Source of the DNA: an uncultured Pseudacidovorax sp.
GTDB taxonomy: Bacteria > Pseudomonadota > Gammaproteobacteria > Burkholderiales > Burkholderiaceae_C
Direction: 5' to 3'
DNA: 64,000 nt
Assembly: GCF_913773995.1 (NCBI RefSeq)
Contig: NZ_CAJYES010000249.1
Span: 1 to 64,000 of the forward strand
In this document: positions 43,602 through 52,405 of the stretch, in pieces
Layout: every line of letters begins with the position of its first letter
How positions within the stretch are numbered: the first letter of the stretch is position 1
Translations under genes and position numbers: made by a program
Notes under the pieces: model-generated
Databases searched by the model: none
Seen by the model: the letters and a program-made list of their open reading frames with translations, nothing else
Told to the model about the DNA's origin: nothing

Positions 43602-44249
43602 ATGGACCTCACCCGCCTGATCGCCGTCCGCCATGGCGAGACACTCTGGAACGTCGACACCCGCATCCAGGGCCAGCTCGACATCCCGCTCAACGACGAA
43701 GGCCAGTGGCAGGCGCAGCAGGTGGGCCGCGCGCTGGCCGACGAGCCCATCGCCGCCATCTACGCCAGCGACCTGGCCCGCGCCTGGCAGACGGCCAGTG
43801 CCATCGCCCAGGCCCACCCCGCCGCACCCGCCCTGATCGCCGAGCCGCGGCTGCGCGAACGCGGCTTCGGCATCTTCGAGGGCCGCACCTTCGCCGAGAT
43901 CGAGGCCGAGCTGCCCGAGCAGGCCCTCAAATGGCGCAAGCGCGTGCCCGACTTCGCGCCCGAGGGGGGCGAGAACCTGCTGGTCTTCCGCGACCGCATC
44001 GTGGCCGTCGCCGCCGAACTGGCGGCGCGGCACCCGGGCGAGCTGATCGTGCTGGTCGCCCACGGCGGCGTGATGGACGTGCTCTACCGCGCCGCCACCG
44101 GCCAGGAGCTTCAGGCGCCTCGCACCTGGGAGCTGCGCAATGCGGCCATCAACCGTCTGCTGTGGACGCCCGAGGGCTTCTCGCTGGTGGGATGGGCCGA
44201 CACCGGCCACCTGAGCCGCGACTTGGCGCGGGACGAGACCAGCAGCTGA
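43602..44249 (+). CDS. Histidine phosphatase family protein (GpmB-like)
   Basis: 215 residues. The phosphohistidine motif RHGETLWN at the N-terminus, LRERGFGIFEGRT with the second catalytic site, and VAHGGVMDVLYR with the second His. It belongs to the cofactor-dependent phosphoglycerate mutase superfamily, but such GpmB-type members are usually broad phosphatases, so mutase activity is not claimed. It stands alone between the DUF4136 lipoprotein and a small secreted protein, with 61- and 47-base gaps. Confidence 0.92.
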   Translation: MDLTRLIAVRHGETLWNVDTRIQGQLDIPLNDEGQWQAQQVGRALADEPIAAIYASDLARAWQTASAIAQAHPAAPALIAEPRLRERGFGIFEGRTFAEIEAELPEQALKWRKRVPDFAPEGGENLLVFRDRIVAVAAELAARHPGELIVLVAHGGVMDVLYRAATGQELQAPRTWELRNAAINRLLWTPEGFSLVGWADTGHLSRDLARDETSS

Positions 44250-44295
44250 GCGCGGCAGACCCTGCCGCCTAGAATCCGCGCTCGCCAGCCTCTGG

Positions 44296-44745
44296 ATGAA
44301 CCCCATGAACCGCTGCAGCCCACGACTCGCTTTTCCCTTTCTCGCCGCCGCCCTGATCTACCTGGGCACCGCGGCCCTCCTGTCGCCCCTGCCGGCGCAG
44401 GCCCAGACCCAGAACGAAGCCGCCAACGGCGGCCGCAACTTCCCCGATGGCACATTGCGGGGACGCCTGCGCATGCTCGACTTTCCCCAGGCCGAGCTCG
44501 ATGGCCGGCTGGAAGTACTGGCACCCGGCACCCGCATCCGCAATGCCCAGAACATGGTCGTGACCGGCAGCACGCTGCTGGGCCAGGACCTGGCCGTGAA
44601 CTACCTGCGCGATCCTGCCGGGCAGGTGCAGCAGATCTGGATCCTCTCGCCCGACGAGGCCGCCACCGAGCGCGCGTCGGCCGGCGGCAAGCCGCTGCTC
44701 AACATCTGGCCCTTCGTCACCCGCGCCGACAACGAAGGCGGTTGA
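44296..44745 (+). CDS. Small exported protein of unknown family
   Basis: 149 residues, or 146 if translation begins at the ATG at 44305. The signal peptide runs through [20 protein letters not shown], with likely cleavage near PAQAQ. The mature part is a compact domain with beta strands ([64 protein letters not shown]) reminiscent of an OB- or Sm-like fold. No known family or catalytic motif. It lies 47 bases after the phosphatase and 124 bases before miaB; no clear terminator is seen in the gap. Confidence 0.7.
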   Translation: MNPMNRCSPRLAFPFLAAALIYLGTAALLSPLPAQAQTQNEAANGGRNFPDGTLRGRLRMLDFPQAELDGRLEVLAPGTRIRNAQNMVVTGSTLLGQDLAVNYLRDPAGQVQQIWILSPDEAATERASAGGKPLLNIWPFVTRADNEGG

Positions 44746-44869
44746 GCCCATACCTCCGCGGCCCCTGCCCTGCGGGCACACGCACGGCAGGCTGACCGCA
44801 CCGATCCACGCATTCCATCGATCCCGCCGCCGGTGCCACCGGCCGGCCGCCTTGCAAGAAAGCCCCGCC

Positions 44870-46237
44870 ATGTCCCGCAAAGTCTTCATCAAGACCTTCG
44901 GCTGCCAGATGAACGAGTACGACTCGGACAAGATGGCCGACGTCCTCGCCGCCGCCGAAGGCTACGAGCCCACCCAGAACGTCGACGAAGCCGACCTGAT
45001 CCTCTTCAACACCTGCTCCGTGCGCGAGAAGGCGCAGGAGAAGGTCTTCTCCGACCTCGGCCGCGTGCAGCACCTGAAGGCCAAGGGCGTGAAGATCGGC
45101 GTCGGCGGCTGCGTCGCCAGCCAGGAGGGCGAGGCCATCATCGCCCGCGCGCCCTACGTGGACGTGGTCTTCGGCCCGCAGACCCTGCACCGCCTGCCCG
45201 AGATGCTGGCCCGCCGCGAGGCGGAGCGCCGGCCGCAGGTGGACATCTCCTTCCCCGAGATCGAGAAGTTCGACCACCTGCCGCCCGCGCGCGTCGAAGG
45301 TGCGACGGCCTACGTGTCGATCATGGAAGGCTGCTCCAAATACTGCAGCTACTGCGTGGTGCCCTACACCCGCGGCGAGGAGGTGAACCGCCCGCTGGAC
45401 GACGTGCTGGTCGAGGTCGCCGGCCTGGCCGACCAGGGCGTGCGCGAGGTCACGCTGCTGGGCCAGAACGTCAATGCCTACCGCGGCAGGATGGGCGACA
45501 CCAGTGAGATCGCCGACTTCGCCACCCTGATCGAGTACGTCGCCGAGATCCCCGGCATCGAGCGCATCCGCTACACCACCAGCCATCCGAACGAGTTCAC
45601 GCCGCGGCTGATCGAGGCCTATGGCAAGGTGCCGCAGCTGGTGAGCCACCTGCACCTGCCGGTGCAGCACGGCAGCGACCGCATCCTGATGGCGATGAAG
45701 CGCGGCTACACCGCCATGGAATACAAGAGCACGATCCGCAAGCTGCGCGCCATCCGGCCGCAGCTGGCGCTGTCCAGCGACTTCATCGTCGGCTTCCCGG
45801 GCGAGACCGAGGACGACTTCGCGAAGATGATGAAGCTGATCGAGGACGTGGGCTTCGACGCCAGCTTCAGCTTCATCTTCAGCCCGCGACCCGGCACGCC
45901 CGCCGCCGCGCTGCACGACGACACGCCGCACGAGGTCAAGCTCGCGCGCCTGCAGCACCTGCAGAAGACCATCGACGACAACGTGCGCCGGCTGTCCGAT
46001 GCGCTGGTCGGTACCACGCAGCGGCTGCTGGTGGAAGGCCCCTCCAAGAAGAACCCGGCCGAACTGATGGGCCGCACCGACTGCTTCCGCGTCGTCAACT
46101 TCGAGGCGCCCGCGCGGCTGGTGGGCCAGATGGTGGACGTGAAGATCACCCGCGCCCTGTCGCACACCCTGCGTGGCGAGATCGTGACGCGCGAGCATGA
46201 CGGTGCCGGCGCCGCGCGTGCCGCGCAGACCGCCTGA
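44870..46237 (+). CDS. miaB: tRNA-2-methylthio-N6-dimethylallyladenosine synthase
   Basis: 455 residues from the ATG at 44870. The N-terminal methylthiotransferase domain has [15 protein letters not shown] and NTCSVREKA (cluster Cys). The radical-SAM CxxxCxxC is in [17 protein letters not shown], and a C-terminal TRAM domain follows ([16 protein letters not shown]). It adds a methylthio group to i6A37 of tRNAs. Start, length and motifs match E. coli MiaB (474). Its stop overlaps the glrK start by one base (TGATG), so the two are probably on one transcript. Confidence 0.97.
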   Translation: MSRKVFIKTFGCQMNEYDSDKMADVLAAAEGYEPTQNVDEADLILFNTCSVREKAQEKVFSDLGRVQHLKAKGVKIGVGGCVASQEGEAIIARAPYVDVVFGPQTLHRLPEMLARREAERRPQVDISFPEIEKFDHLPPARVEGATAYVSIMEGCSKYCSYCVVPYTRGEEVNRPLDDVLVEVAGLADQGVREVTLLGQNVNAYRGRMGDTSEIADFATLIEYVAEIPGIERIRYTTSHPNEFTPRLIEAYGKVPQLVSHLHLPVQHGSDRILMAMKRGYTAMEYKSTIRKLRAIRPQLALSSDFIVGFPGETEDDFAKMMKLIEDVGFDASFSFIFSPRPGTPAAALHDDTPHEVKLARLQHLQKTIDDNVRRLSDALVGTTQRLLVEGPSKKNPAELMGRTDCFRVVNFEAPARLVGQMVDVKITRALSHTLRGEIVTREHDGAGAARAAQTA

Positions 46238-47664
46238 TGGCGGCCAGCCGGCCGCGCGCACGCGGCTCCTTCCAGCAGTTGATGCTGGCCGCCTTCCTGG
46301 TGGTCACGGCGCTGGTGGTGGGGGTGGCGCTGCGCGCCGTCTTCCAGTACGACCAGCTCATCACCCAAAGCCGCGAGGCGGCGCGGCGCGCGCTGCTGCT
46401 CTCAGGTGCAGCCCAGTCGCTGGCCGAGCGCAGCGCGGCCATGGAACGCTCGGGCCGCCAGTCGCTGGTGCTCAACGACGCCGTACTGCGCCGCCGCTTC
46501 GCCGACGCGCAGAAGGACGCGCAGAACGTGGTGCAGCGACTGGTCGACAACGGGCTGCTGCCGCAGTCGGCGCAGCTCTGGCGCGAGCAGATGAGCGCCA
46601 TCGAAGGCCTGATGAACGGAGCGCCCGAGACGGCGCTGGCCCGCGAGGGCTCGATGGCGCTGCAGTTCCGCGAGCTGGATGCGCTCAACACCCAGCTCGC
46701 CCAGCAGGCGCAGATGCTGATCGAGGCGCAGAACAACGCCCTGGCCGACCGGCTCGAAGGCGCGCGGCGCCGGTTGACACTGCAGGTGGTGGCGGCCAGC
46801 GCGCTGGCCGCCGCGCTCGCGCTGGCCTTCGGCATCTGGCTGGCGCGACCCTTCAAGCGGCTGGAGCGCGCCATCGTGCGCCTGGGCGAGAACCGGCTGG
46901 ACGAGCCCATCGACATCCTCGGCCCGGCCGACGTACGCCGTGTGTCGCAACAGCTGGACTGGCTGCGCCTGCGGCTGATGGAGCTGGACGCCGACAAGGC
47001 GCGCTTCCTGCGCCATGTGTCGCACGAGCTCAAGACGCCGCTGGCCGCGCTGCGCGAGGGCGTGTCGCTGCTGGAGGACGGCGTGACCGGCGAGCTCAAC
47101 CCGGCCCAGCGCGAGGTGGCGCAGATCCTGCAACAGAACGCCGTGTCGCTCCAAAGCCAGATCGAGGCGCTGCTGCGCTTCAACGCCGCCGCCTTCGAGG
47201 CCCGCCAGCTCAGGCGCGAACGCTGCAACCTGGTCAAGCTGGTGCAGGAACAGATCGAGGCGCAACGGCTGCAATGGCAGTCGCATGGCCTCACGGTGCG
47301 GGTGGAGGGCGAGCCGGTGACGGTGATGGCCGATCCCGCCAAGCTGGGCACGGCGGTGGCCAACCTGCTGTCCAACGCGATCCGCTTCTCGGCCCGCGGC
47401 GGCACCATCGCGCTGGCCGTCTCCAGCACCGGCGACACCGCCAGCATCGAGATCAGCGACGCCGGCCCCGGCATCGCGCCGGAGGACCGCGACCGGGTGT
47501 TCGAGCCCTTCTTCCGTGGTGAGCGCCAGCCGGAGCACACCGTGAAAGGCACAGGCATCGGTCTGTCCATCGTGCAGGAGTACATTGCGGCCCATGGTGG
47601 CCGCATTGCGCTGCTGCCCACCGGCCCCGGCGCACGATTCCGCATCGACCTGCCGCACGGCTGA
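46237..47664 (+). CDS. glrK: GlrK/QseE-type sensor histidine kinase
   Basis: 475 residues. Two membrane segments (about 12-32 and 183-203) flank a periplasmic helical sensor region of about 150 residues. HAMP-like residues (RPFKRLERAIVRLGE) precede the H box with His263 in RHVSHELKTPLAAL, then the N box (NLLSNAIRF) and the G1 box (SDAGPGI). The linear order kinase-lipoprotein-sigma-54 regulator is that of QseE-QseG-QseF (GlrK-QseG-GlrR). It is expected to phosphorylate GlrR encoded 0.7 kb downstream. Its start overlaps the miaB stop. Confidence 0.92.
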   Translation: MAASRPRARGSFQQLMLAAFLVVTALVVGVALRAVFQYDQLITQSREAARRALLLSGAAQSLAERSAAMERSGRQSLVLNDAVLRRRFADAQKDAQNVVQRLVDNGLLPQSAQLWREQMSAIEGLMNGAPETALAREGSMALQFRELDALNTQLAQQAQMLIEAQNNALADRLEGARRRLTLQVVAASALAAALALAFGIWLARPFKRLERAIVRLGENRLDEPIDILGPADVRRVSQQLDWLRLRLMELDADKARFLRHVSHELKTPLAALREGVSLLEDGVTGELNPAQREVAQILQQNAVSLQSQIEALLRFNAAAFEARQLRRERCNLVKLVQEQIEAQRLQWQSHGLTVRVEGEPVTVMADPAKLGTAVANLLSNAIRFSARGGTIALAVSSTGDTASIEISDAGPGIAPEDRDRVFEPFFRGERQPEHTVKGTGIGLSIVQEYIAAHGGRIALLPTGPGARFRIDLPHG

Positions 47665-47684
47665 CCTCTCCCGACCCCACGCCC

Positions 47685-48362
47685 ATGACGACCTTGTCCG
47701 TCCGCAGCCCCCTCCTTGCCATGACACTGGCCACGGCCGGCGTGCTGGCCGGCTGCGCCAACCTCGCACCCGCGCCGACGCCGCCAGCGGCGGCTCCGGC
47801 CCCAGCGGCCAGCGTCAGCACGCCCACCCCTGCACCTCGCCCGGCCGTCCAGCCGGTGGAAGTGCAACCGATCGCGCCCGCCACGCAGATGCAGCCGGCC
47901 GGCAATGGCGTCGGTGGCCATGGCTACGGCAACGCGAGCAGCGAAGCGCTTTCCCGCATGCTGGCCTATGCCGACCGGGCGCGGAGCATGCAGTCCGCCG
48001 AGGCCATCGCAGAGATTGCGCGCATCGGCGACCCCGGTGACTCGGCCCCGCTGCAGATCCAGCTCGCCCTGGCGCTGGCCCAGACCCGCAATCCGTCCGA
48101 TCTGGCCCGGGCCACGGCCCTGTTGCAGCGCGCCGCCGCCAGCACGCAGGCCGAGGCCCAGCCACTGCAGCCACTGGCGCGGGTGCTGGCCGCCCGCTAC
48201 CTGGAGCAGCGCCGCGTCGAGGACGACCGTGACCGGCAGGTGCAGCAGCTCAAGGAGGCGCAGCGCCGCATCGAGCATCTCAACGACCGCATCGAAGCGC
48301 TGCGCGCCATCGAGCGCAGCTTTGGCCGCCCGTCCAACGGCGCGGCGCGCCCCTCGCCCTGA
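47685..48362 (+). CDS. QseG-like lipoprotein
   Basis: 225 residues. Lipobox LAGC after a signal helix, then a long Pro/Ala/Thr-rich linker, then an all-helical C-terminal domain with a terminal coiled coil (QQLKEAQRRIEHLNDRIEALRAIERS). Position between the sensor kinase and its sigma-54 regulator and the coiled-coil end fit QseG, an outer-membrane lipoprotein that interacts with the kinase in enterobacteria. Sequence identity to E. coli QseG is not evident by eye, so the name rests on context. It lies 20 bases after glrK. Confidence 0.78.
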   Translation: MTTLSVRSPLLAMTLATAGVLAGCANLAPAPTPPAAAPAPAASVSTPTPAPRPAVQPVEVQPIAPATQMQPAGNGVGGHGYGNASSEALSRMLAYADRARSMQSAEAIAEIARIGDPGDSAPLQIQLALALAQTRNPSDLARATALLQRAAASTQAEAQPLQPLARVLAARYLEQRRVEDDRDRQVQQLKEAQRRIEHLNDRIEALRAIERSFGRPSNGAARPSP

Positions 48363-48403
48363 ACCCGCCGGCACGGCCGCACCCACCCGAACCAGGCAAG
48401 CCC

Positions 48404-49822
48404 ATGAGCGATACCGCCAAAGCCGCCGCCACCGGCGCCCGCATCCTGGTCGTGGACGACGATGCCGACATGCTGCGGCTGCTGTCGCTGCGCCTTGCCG
48501 CGGCGGGCTACCAGGTCACGGCAGTCACGTCGGCCGAGTCGGCGCTGACGCAACTCGAGATCGAGCATCCCCGCCTGGTGCTCAGCGACGTGCGCCTGCC
48601 GGGGCGCGATGGGCTGCAACTGTTCGACGAGATCCGCAAGCGCCATCCGACGCTGCCGGTGATCCTGCTCACGGCGCACGGCACCATTCCCGACGCGGTG
48701 GAGGCGACATCCCGCGGCGTCTTCACCTACCTCACCAAGCCCTACGACGCCCGCGAGCTGCTCGACAAGATCGGCCAGGCGATGGCCCTGGGCGCCCCCG
48801 CCGCCACGCCGGCCGCGGGCGGCGACGAAAGCTGGCGCGCCGAGATCGTCAGCCGCTCCAGCCGCATGGCCGAGGTGCTGGCCGAGGCGCGCATGGTGGC
48901 CAAGTCGGACGCCAGCGTGCTGCTGCGTGGCGACTCCGGCACCGGCAAGGAAGTGCTGGCCCGCGCCATCCACAAGGCCAGCGACCGCGCACGCAAGCCC
49001 TTCGTGGCCGTCAACTGCGGCGCCATTCCCGAGGCGCTGCTCGAATCCGAGCTGTTCGGCCACGTCAAGGGCGCCTTCACCGACGCCCATGCCAACCACA
49101 AGGGCCTGTTCCAGCAGGCCGATGGCGGCACGCTGATGCTGGACGAGATCGGCGACATGCCACCCGCCCTGCAGGTCAAACTGTTGCGCGTGCTGCAGGA
49201 GCGCGCGGTGCGTCCGGTGGGCGCCACTCAGGCCATCGCGGTGGATGTGCGCATCATCTCGGCGACCCACCGAGACCTGGAGGCGGCCATGGCGGCGGCG
49301 CAGTTCCGCGAGGACCTCTACTACCGCCTGAACGTCGTCACGCTCACGCTGCCACCGCTGTCGGCCCGGCGCGAGGACATTCCGCTGCTCGCCAACCACT
49401 TCCTGCAGAAGCTGGCCGGCAAGTACGGCAAGCGGCTGTCGGGCTTCGCCCCCGAGGCGCTCAAGGCCCTGACCACCGCCCCCTGGCCGGGCAACATCCG
49501 TCAGCTCTACAACGTGGTGGAGCAGGTGTGCGCCCTGTCCAGCTCGCCGCTCATTCCGCTGGCGCTGGTGCAGCGGGCGCTTCGCGTGCCGACCGTGGAG
49601 GTGCAGACCTATGCCGAGGCCAAGCAGCGCTTCGAGCGCGATTACCTGGTCGGGCTGCTCAAGCTGACCGACGGCAACGTGGCCGATGCCGCGCGGCTGG
49701 CCGACCGCAATCGCACCGAGTTCTACCGTCTGCTGCAGAAGCACGAACTCACGCCTGGCCACTTCAAGAACGACGGTGTCGCTGGCGCCTCAGAGCCTGT
49801 CGCCGACGAGCGACAGGGCTAA
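48404..49822 (+). CDS. glrR: GlrR/QseF-type sigma-54-dependent response regulator
   Basis: 472 residues. The receiver has the acidic patch DDDAD at 15-19, phosphoacceptor Asp62 (VLSDVRLPG) and KP at the conserved site. The AAA+ domain has Walker A GDSGTGKE, Walker B-type GGTLMLDEIGDM and R-finger region DLYYRLNVV. The loop 1 motif is GAFTDA at 223-228, instead of the usual GAFTGA. A Fis-type helix-turn-helix (GNVADAARLADRNRTEFYRLL) closes the chain. It should activate sigma-54 promoters; two TGTC-N10-GACA sites, one inside its own 3' end, and a sigma-54 element lie just downstream. Confidence 0.94.
   Translation: MSDTAKAAATGARILVVDDDADMLRLLSLRLAAAGYQVTAVTSAESALTQLEIEHPRLVLSDVRLPGRDGLQLFDEIRKRHPTLPVILLTAHGTIPDAVEATSRGVFTYLTKPYDARELLDKIGQAMALGAPAATPAAGGDESWRAEIVSRSSRMAEVLAEARMVAKSDASVLLRGDSGTGKEVLARAIHKASDRARKPFVAVNCGAIPEALLESELFGHVKGAFTDAHANHKGLFQQADGGTLMLDEIGDMPPALQVKLLRVLQERAVRPVGATQAIAVDVRIISATHRDLEAAMAAAQFREDLYYRLNVVTLTLPPLSARREDIPLLANHFLQKLAGKYGKRLSGFAPEALKALTTAPWPGNIRQLYNVVEQVCALSSSPLIPLALVQRALRVPTVEVQTYAEAKQRFERDYLVGLLKLTDGNVADAARLADRNRTEFYRLLQKHELTPGHFKNDGVAGASEPVADERQG
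49798..49815. promoter_or_regulatory. GlrR-type upstream activating site 1 (TGTC-N10-GACA)
   Basis: Exact TGTC-N10-GACA, extended to 8-base arms CCTGTCGC and GCGACAGG (49796-49817). It overlaps the last codons of glrR, about 160 bases upstream of the sigma-54 -24 element. The same motif is known for GlrR at enterobacterial glmY. Confidence 0.75.
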
Positions 49823-49864
49823 GTCATTGATTTGATTGGATTTGGACGCGCACCCTCGACGGTT

Positions 49865-49882
49865 TGTCGGGCTGCGGCGACA
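49865..49882. promoter_or_regulatory. GlrR-type upstream activating site 2 (TGTC-N10-GACA)
   Basis: A second exact TGTC-N10-GACA palindrome, 67 bases after the first and about 95 bases upstream of the -24 element. Two sites at this distance are typical of sigma-54 activators that loop to the promoter. Confidence 0.75.
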
Positions 49883-49944
49883 GATCCGGGGCCATTTGGG
49901 CTCTCGCTGCCAAAAATGCCAAAAATCCGCCGAGAAATCGACGG

Positions 49945-49957
49945 TAAGTTGCTGATT
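49945..49957 (-). promoter_or_regulatory. IHF-like site
   Basis: TAAGTTGCTGATT matches the reverse complement of the IHF consensus (WATCAA-N4-TTR) with one mismatch, and it lies between the GlrR-type sites and the sigma-54 element, where DNA bending would help looping. Confidence 0.4.
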
Positions 49958-49975
49958 CTTAAGCGCTAATTCGTG

Positions 49976-49992
49976 CTGGCATGGGGATTGCC
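49976..49992 (+). promoter_or_regulatory. Sigma-54 promoter upstream of opgH
   Basis: CTGGCATGGGGATTGCC: TGGCAT, 5 bases, TTGC, matching YTGGCACG-N4-TTGCW closely with GG and GC at correct spacing. The expected start site is near 50003. The 394-base region 49823-50216 otherwise holds the GlrR and IHF-like sites and a short open frame. Confidence 0.75.
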
Positions 49993-50003
49993 CTATGACC
50001 TGC

Positions 50004-50207
50004 ATGACCCTCCTCACCACACCCCCTGTCATCCTGCGTCCGCAGCGTGATGCCCTGCGTCGCAAGACCGCGCAGACGGCCCGCGCCCGCTCGGCACGGA
50101 GCCAGGCCCATGCGCCGGCGCTCGCCGCCAGCGCCAGCGCGGACTGCGTCTTCAAGCGCCTCCCCGCCATCGGTGAGACCCCCATTTCGAATTTCCAGCA
50201 CTGGTAA
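50004..50207 (+). CDS. Possible small open frame in the opgH leader (uncertain)
   Basis: 67 codons from the ATG at 50004; in the same frame an ATG at 49995 lies upstream of the predicted start site. No ribosome-binding site is evident and the ATG would sit at about +2 of the predicted sigma-54 transcript, so it would be leaderless. The product is Arg/Ala-rich and ends ETPISNFQHW, 9 bases before the opgH ATG. GC-rich DNA often has open frames of this length by chance. It could be a real leader peptide, an unexpressed frame, or part of a leader RNA. Confidence 0.25.
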   Translation: MTLLTTPPVILRPQRDALRRKTAQTARARSARSQAHAPALAASASADCVFKRLPAIGETPISNFQHW

Positions 50208-50216
50208 GGCCTCGCC

Positions 50217-52226
50217 ATGAAACCGAACGAGTTTTCGCACCTGAAGGTCCTGACGCCCGAGCAGTTCCAATCGCGCCGCCCTGCCGCCCGCGAGGAACGC
50301 CATCCGAATGCCGTCACGGCGCCGCCGATCAACCGCGGCTCCATGACGCCCCGCCCGTGGCGCGGTTTCTGGAACAGCATCGGCACCGCCCTGCTATTGA
50401 AGATGGGTGCTGGCCGCGCCAGCGCTGCCGCCCAACCCGCGGGTCCCGTTCAGCCTTGGGAGCGCGCCGCCAAGCGCCGCCGCCTGACCTTCACGATGCT
50501 GGCCCTGTTCAGCACCGTGCTGGCCTCGGCCCTGTTTGCCCAGGTGCAGCCGGACTACGACAACGCCTTCCTGGAATACGGCCAGATCGCGCTGTATGGC
50601 CTGCTCTCCGGTTGGGTGGTCACCGGCTTCGTGACCGCGCTGATGGGTTTCTACGTGTCTGTGCGTGGCGACAAGTACGCCCTGTCGGCCAAGCAGGTCG
50701 CCGACCATCCGATGAATCCGAAGGCCCGCACCGCGATCATCATGCCGATCTGCAACGAGGACGTGGCCACGGTGTTCGCCGGCCTGCGCGCCACCTGCGA
50801 ATCGGTGGCCAACACCGGCCATGCGAAGCAGTTCGACGTCTTCGTGCTGTCCGACAGCTACAACCCCGAGATCGCCAAGGCCGAACGTGCCGCGTGGGAA
50901 GAACTGCGCGCCGCCCTGGCCCAGTCCTTCGCCGACAGCCCGAACAAGCCGCAGGTCGAGGTGTACTACCGCCTGCGCACCCGCCGTACGCACCGCAAGG
51001 CCGGCAATGTGGCCGATTTCTGCCGCCGTTGGGGCAAGGACTACCGCTACATGGTCGTGCTCGATGCCGACAGCGTCATGAGCGGCGACTGCCTGACCAG
51101 CATGGTCAAGCTGATGGAAGCCAACCCCACCGCCGGGATCATCCAGACGGCCACCCAGGCCATCGGCCATGTGACGCTGCATGCACGCGCCCAACAGTTC
51201 GCCAGCCGCGTGACCGGCCGCCTGTTCACCCTGGGCATGCAGTTCTGGCAGCTGGGCGAATCCCACTACTGGGGTCACAACGCCATCATCCGCGTCGCTC
51301 CCTTCATGGAGCACTGCGCCCTGGCCCCGATCAAGGGCACGGGCGGCATGTCCGGCGGCATCATGAGCCACGACTTCGTCGAGGCAGCCCTGATGCGCCG
51401 CGCCGGCTACCACGTCTGGCTGGTGTCCGACCTGGTCGGCAGCTACGAGCAACAACCGCCGGACCTGCTGGCCGAACTGCAGCGTGACCGCCGCTGGTGC
51501 CAGGGCAACCTGCAGAACGCCCGCCTGATGGCCGAGCCCGGCATCCACCCCGTGCACCGCGCCATGTTCGTGACCGGCACGATGGCCTATGTGTCCGCCC
51601 CCATGTGGCTGGCGTTCATGACGCTGGGTACCGCGCTGTGGTTGACGGGTTCCCGCCTGGTCCAGGATTGGGCCGTGCTGCCGATGGAACTGGCCGGGCT
51701 GTGGGTGTGGACGCTGTGCCTGCTTTTCCTGCCCCGCATCCTCGGGGTGGCCGCCGTGTTCATGCGTGGCGAACAGAAGAATTTCGGCGGTGCCGCCCGC
51801 CTGTTCAAGAGCGCCGTGCTGGAAAGCGTCATGGCGATCGTGCAAGCCCCTGTGCGCATGCTCGCGCACTCTCTGTTCGTGATCGTTGCCCTGACCGGCC
51901 TCAAGCTGGAATGGAAGTCGCCTCCGCGGGAAGCTGCTGCCGTGCCCTGGAGCGAGGCGTTCAACCGCCTGGCCCCGATGAGCGGACTGGTTGCCGTGCT
52001 GGCCTGCGGTGTGGCCCTGATCGACGCCAGCGCGTTGGTGTGGCTCATGCCGGTCGGCCTTCCTCTGCTGCTGGCAATCCCGATGGCCGTGCTGACCAGC
52101 CGCATCGACGTTGGTGGCGTGATGCGCGAGCGCAACTACCTGCTGATTCCCGAGGAATCCCGCTCGCCCGCCGTGCTGCGCCGTGCGTGGGCCCATGCGG
52201 ACCGACTGGCCCTGAAGGCAGCCTGA
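50217..52226 (+). CDS. opgH: Glucans biosynthesis glucosyltransferase H
   Basis: 669 residues. N-terminal cytoplasmic part, then membrane helices flanking a large GT2 glycosyltransferase loop: DxD-type VVLDADSVMSGD, a TGGMSGGIMSHDFVEAALMRR region and the processive QRDRRWCQGNLQN (Q/RxxRW motif). C-terminal helices complete the membrane domain. It makes the beta-1,2-glucan backbone of osmoregulated periplasmic glucans from UDP-glucose. No opgG gene is adjacent, unlike in enterobacteria. It follows a sigma-54/GlrR control region and ends in a strong terminator, so it is a single-gene transcription unit. TAAGGCC precedes the ATG. Confidence 0.95.
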   Translation: MKPNEFSHLKVLTPEQFQSRRPAAREERHPNAVTAPPINRGSMTPRPWRGFWNSIGTALLLKMGAGRASAAAQPAGPVQPWERAAKRRRLTFTMLALFSTVLASALFAQVQPDYDNAFLEYGQIALYGLLSGWVVTGFVTALMGFYVSVRGDKYALSAKQVADHPMNPKARTAIIMPICNEDVATVFAGLRATCESVANTGHAKQFDVFVLSDSYNPEIAKAERAAWEELRAALAQSFADSPNKPQVEVYYRLRTRRTHRKAGNVADFCRRWGKDYRYMVVLDADSVMSGDCLTSMVKLMEANPTAGIIQTATQAIGHVTLHARAQQFASRVTGRLFTLGMQFWQLGESHYWGHNAIIRVAPFMEHCALAPIKGTGGMSGGIMSHDFVEAALMRRAGYHVWLVSDLVGSYEQQPPDLLAELQRDRRWCQGNLQNARLMAEPGIHPVHRAMFVTGTMAYVSAPMWLAFMTLGTALWLTGSRLVQDWAVLPMELAGLWVWTLCLLFLPRILGVAAVFMRGEQKNFGGAARLFKSAVLESVMAIVQAPVRMLAHSLFVIVALTGLKLEWKSPPREAAAVPWSEAFNRLAPMSGLVAVLACGVALIDASALVWLMPVGLPLLLAIPMAVLTSRIDVGGVMRERNYLLIPEESRSPAVLRRAWAHADRLALKAA

Positions 52227-52246
52227 GTCCGGCGCCTCGCCAAAAC

Positions 52247-52276
52247 AAAACGCCCGCGAATTTCGCGGGCGTTTTT
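52247..52276 (+). terminator. Strong rho-independent terminator after opgH
   Basis: Arms AAAACGCCCGCGAA and TTCGCGGGCGTTTT pair perfectly around a single-base centre (effectively a small AATTT loop), followed by TTTTTC. It begins 20 bases after the opgH stop. The A tract on the left side makes it usable for the convergent ffh transcript too. Confidence 0.92.
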
Positions 52277-52405
52277 CATTTGGGAGATCGGTCGTTTTAC
52301 CGAAGGATAGATGGGTCGAAGGGCTTACGCCGAGGTATTCAACAGGCTCAGCCCGAACGGCCTCGGGTCAACCGGACCGCATGACCGGGCGACCCGCTCC
52401 TCGCG

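Noticed and set aside
50003-50216. GlmY-like small RNA gene
   Set aside because: The promoter signals match glmY control, but no terminator lies before opgH and I see no GlmY-like hairpins, so a leader of the opgH message is the simpler reading. Kept as a test in the findings.
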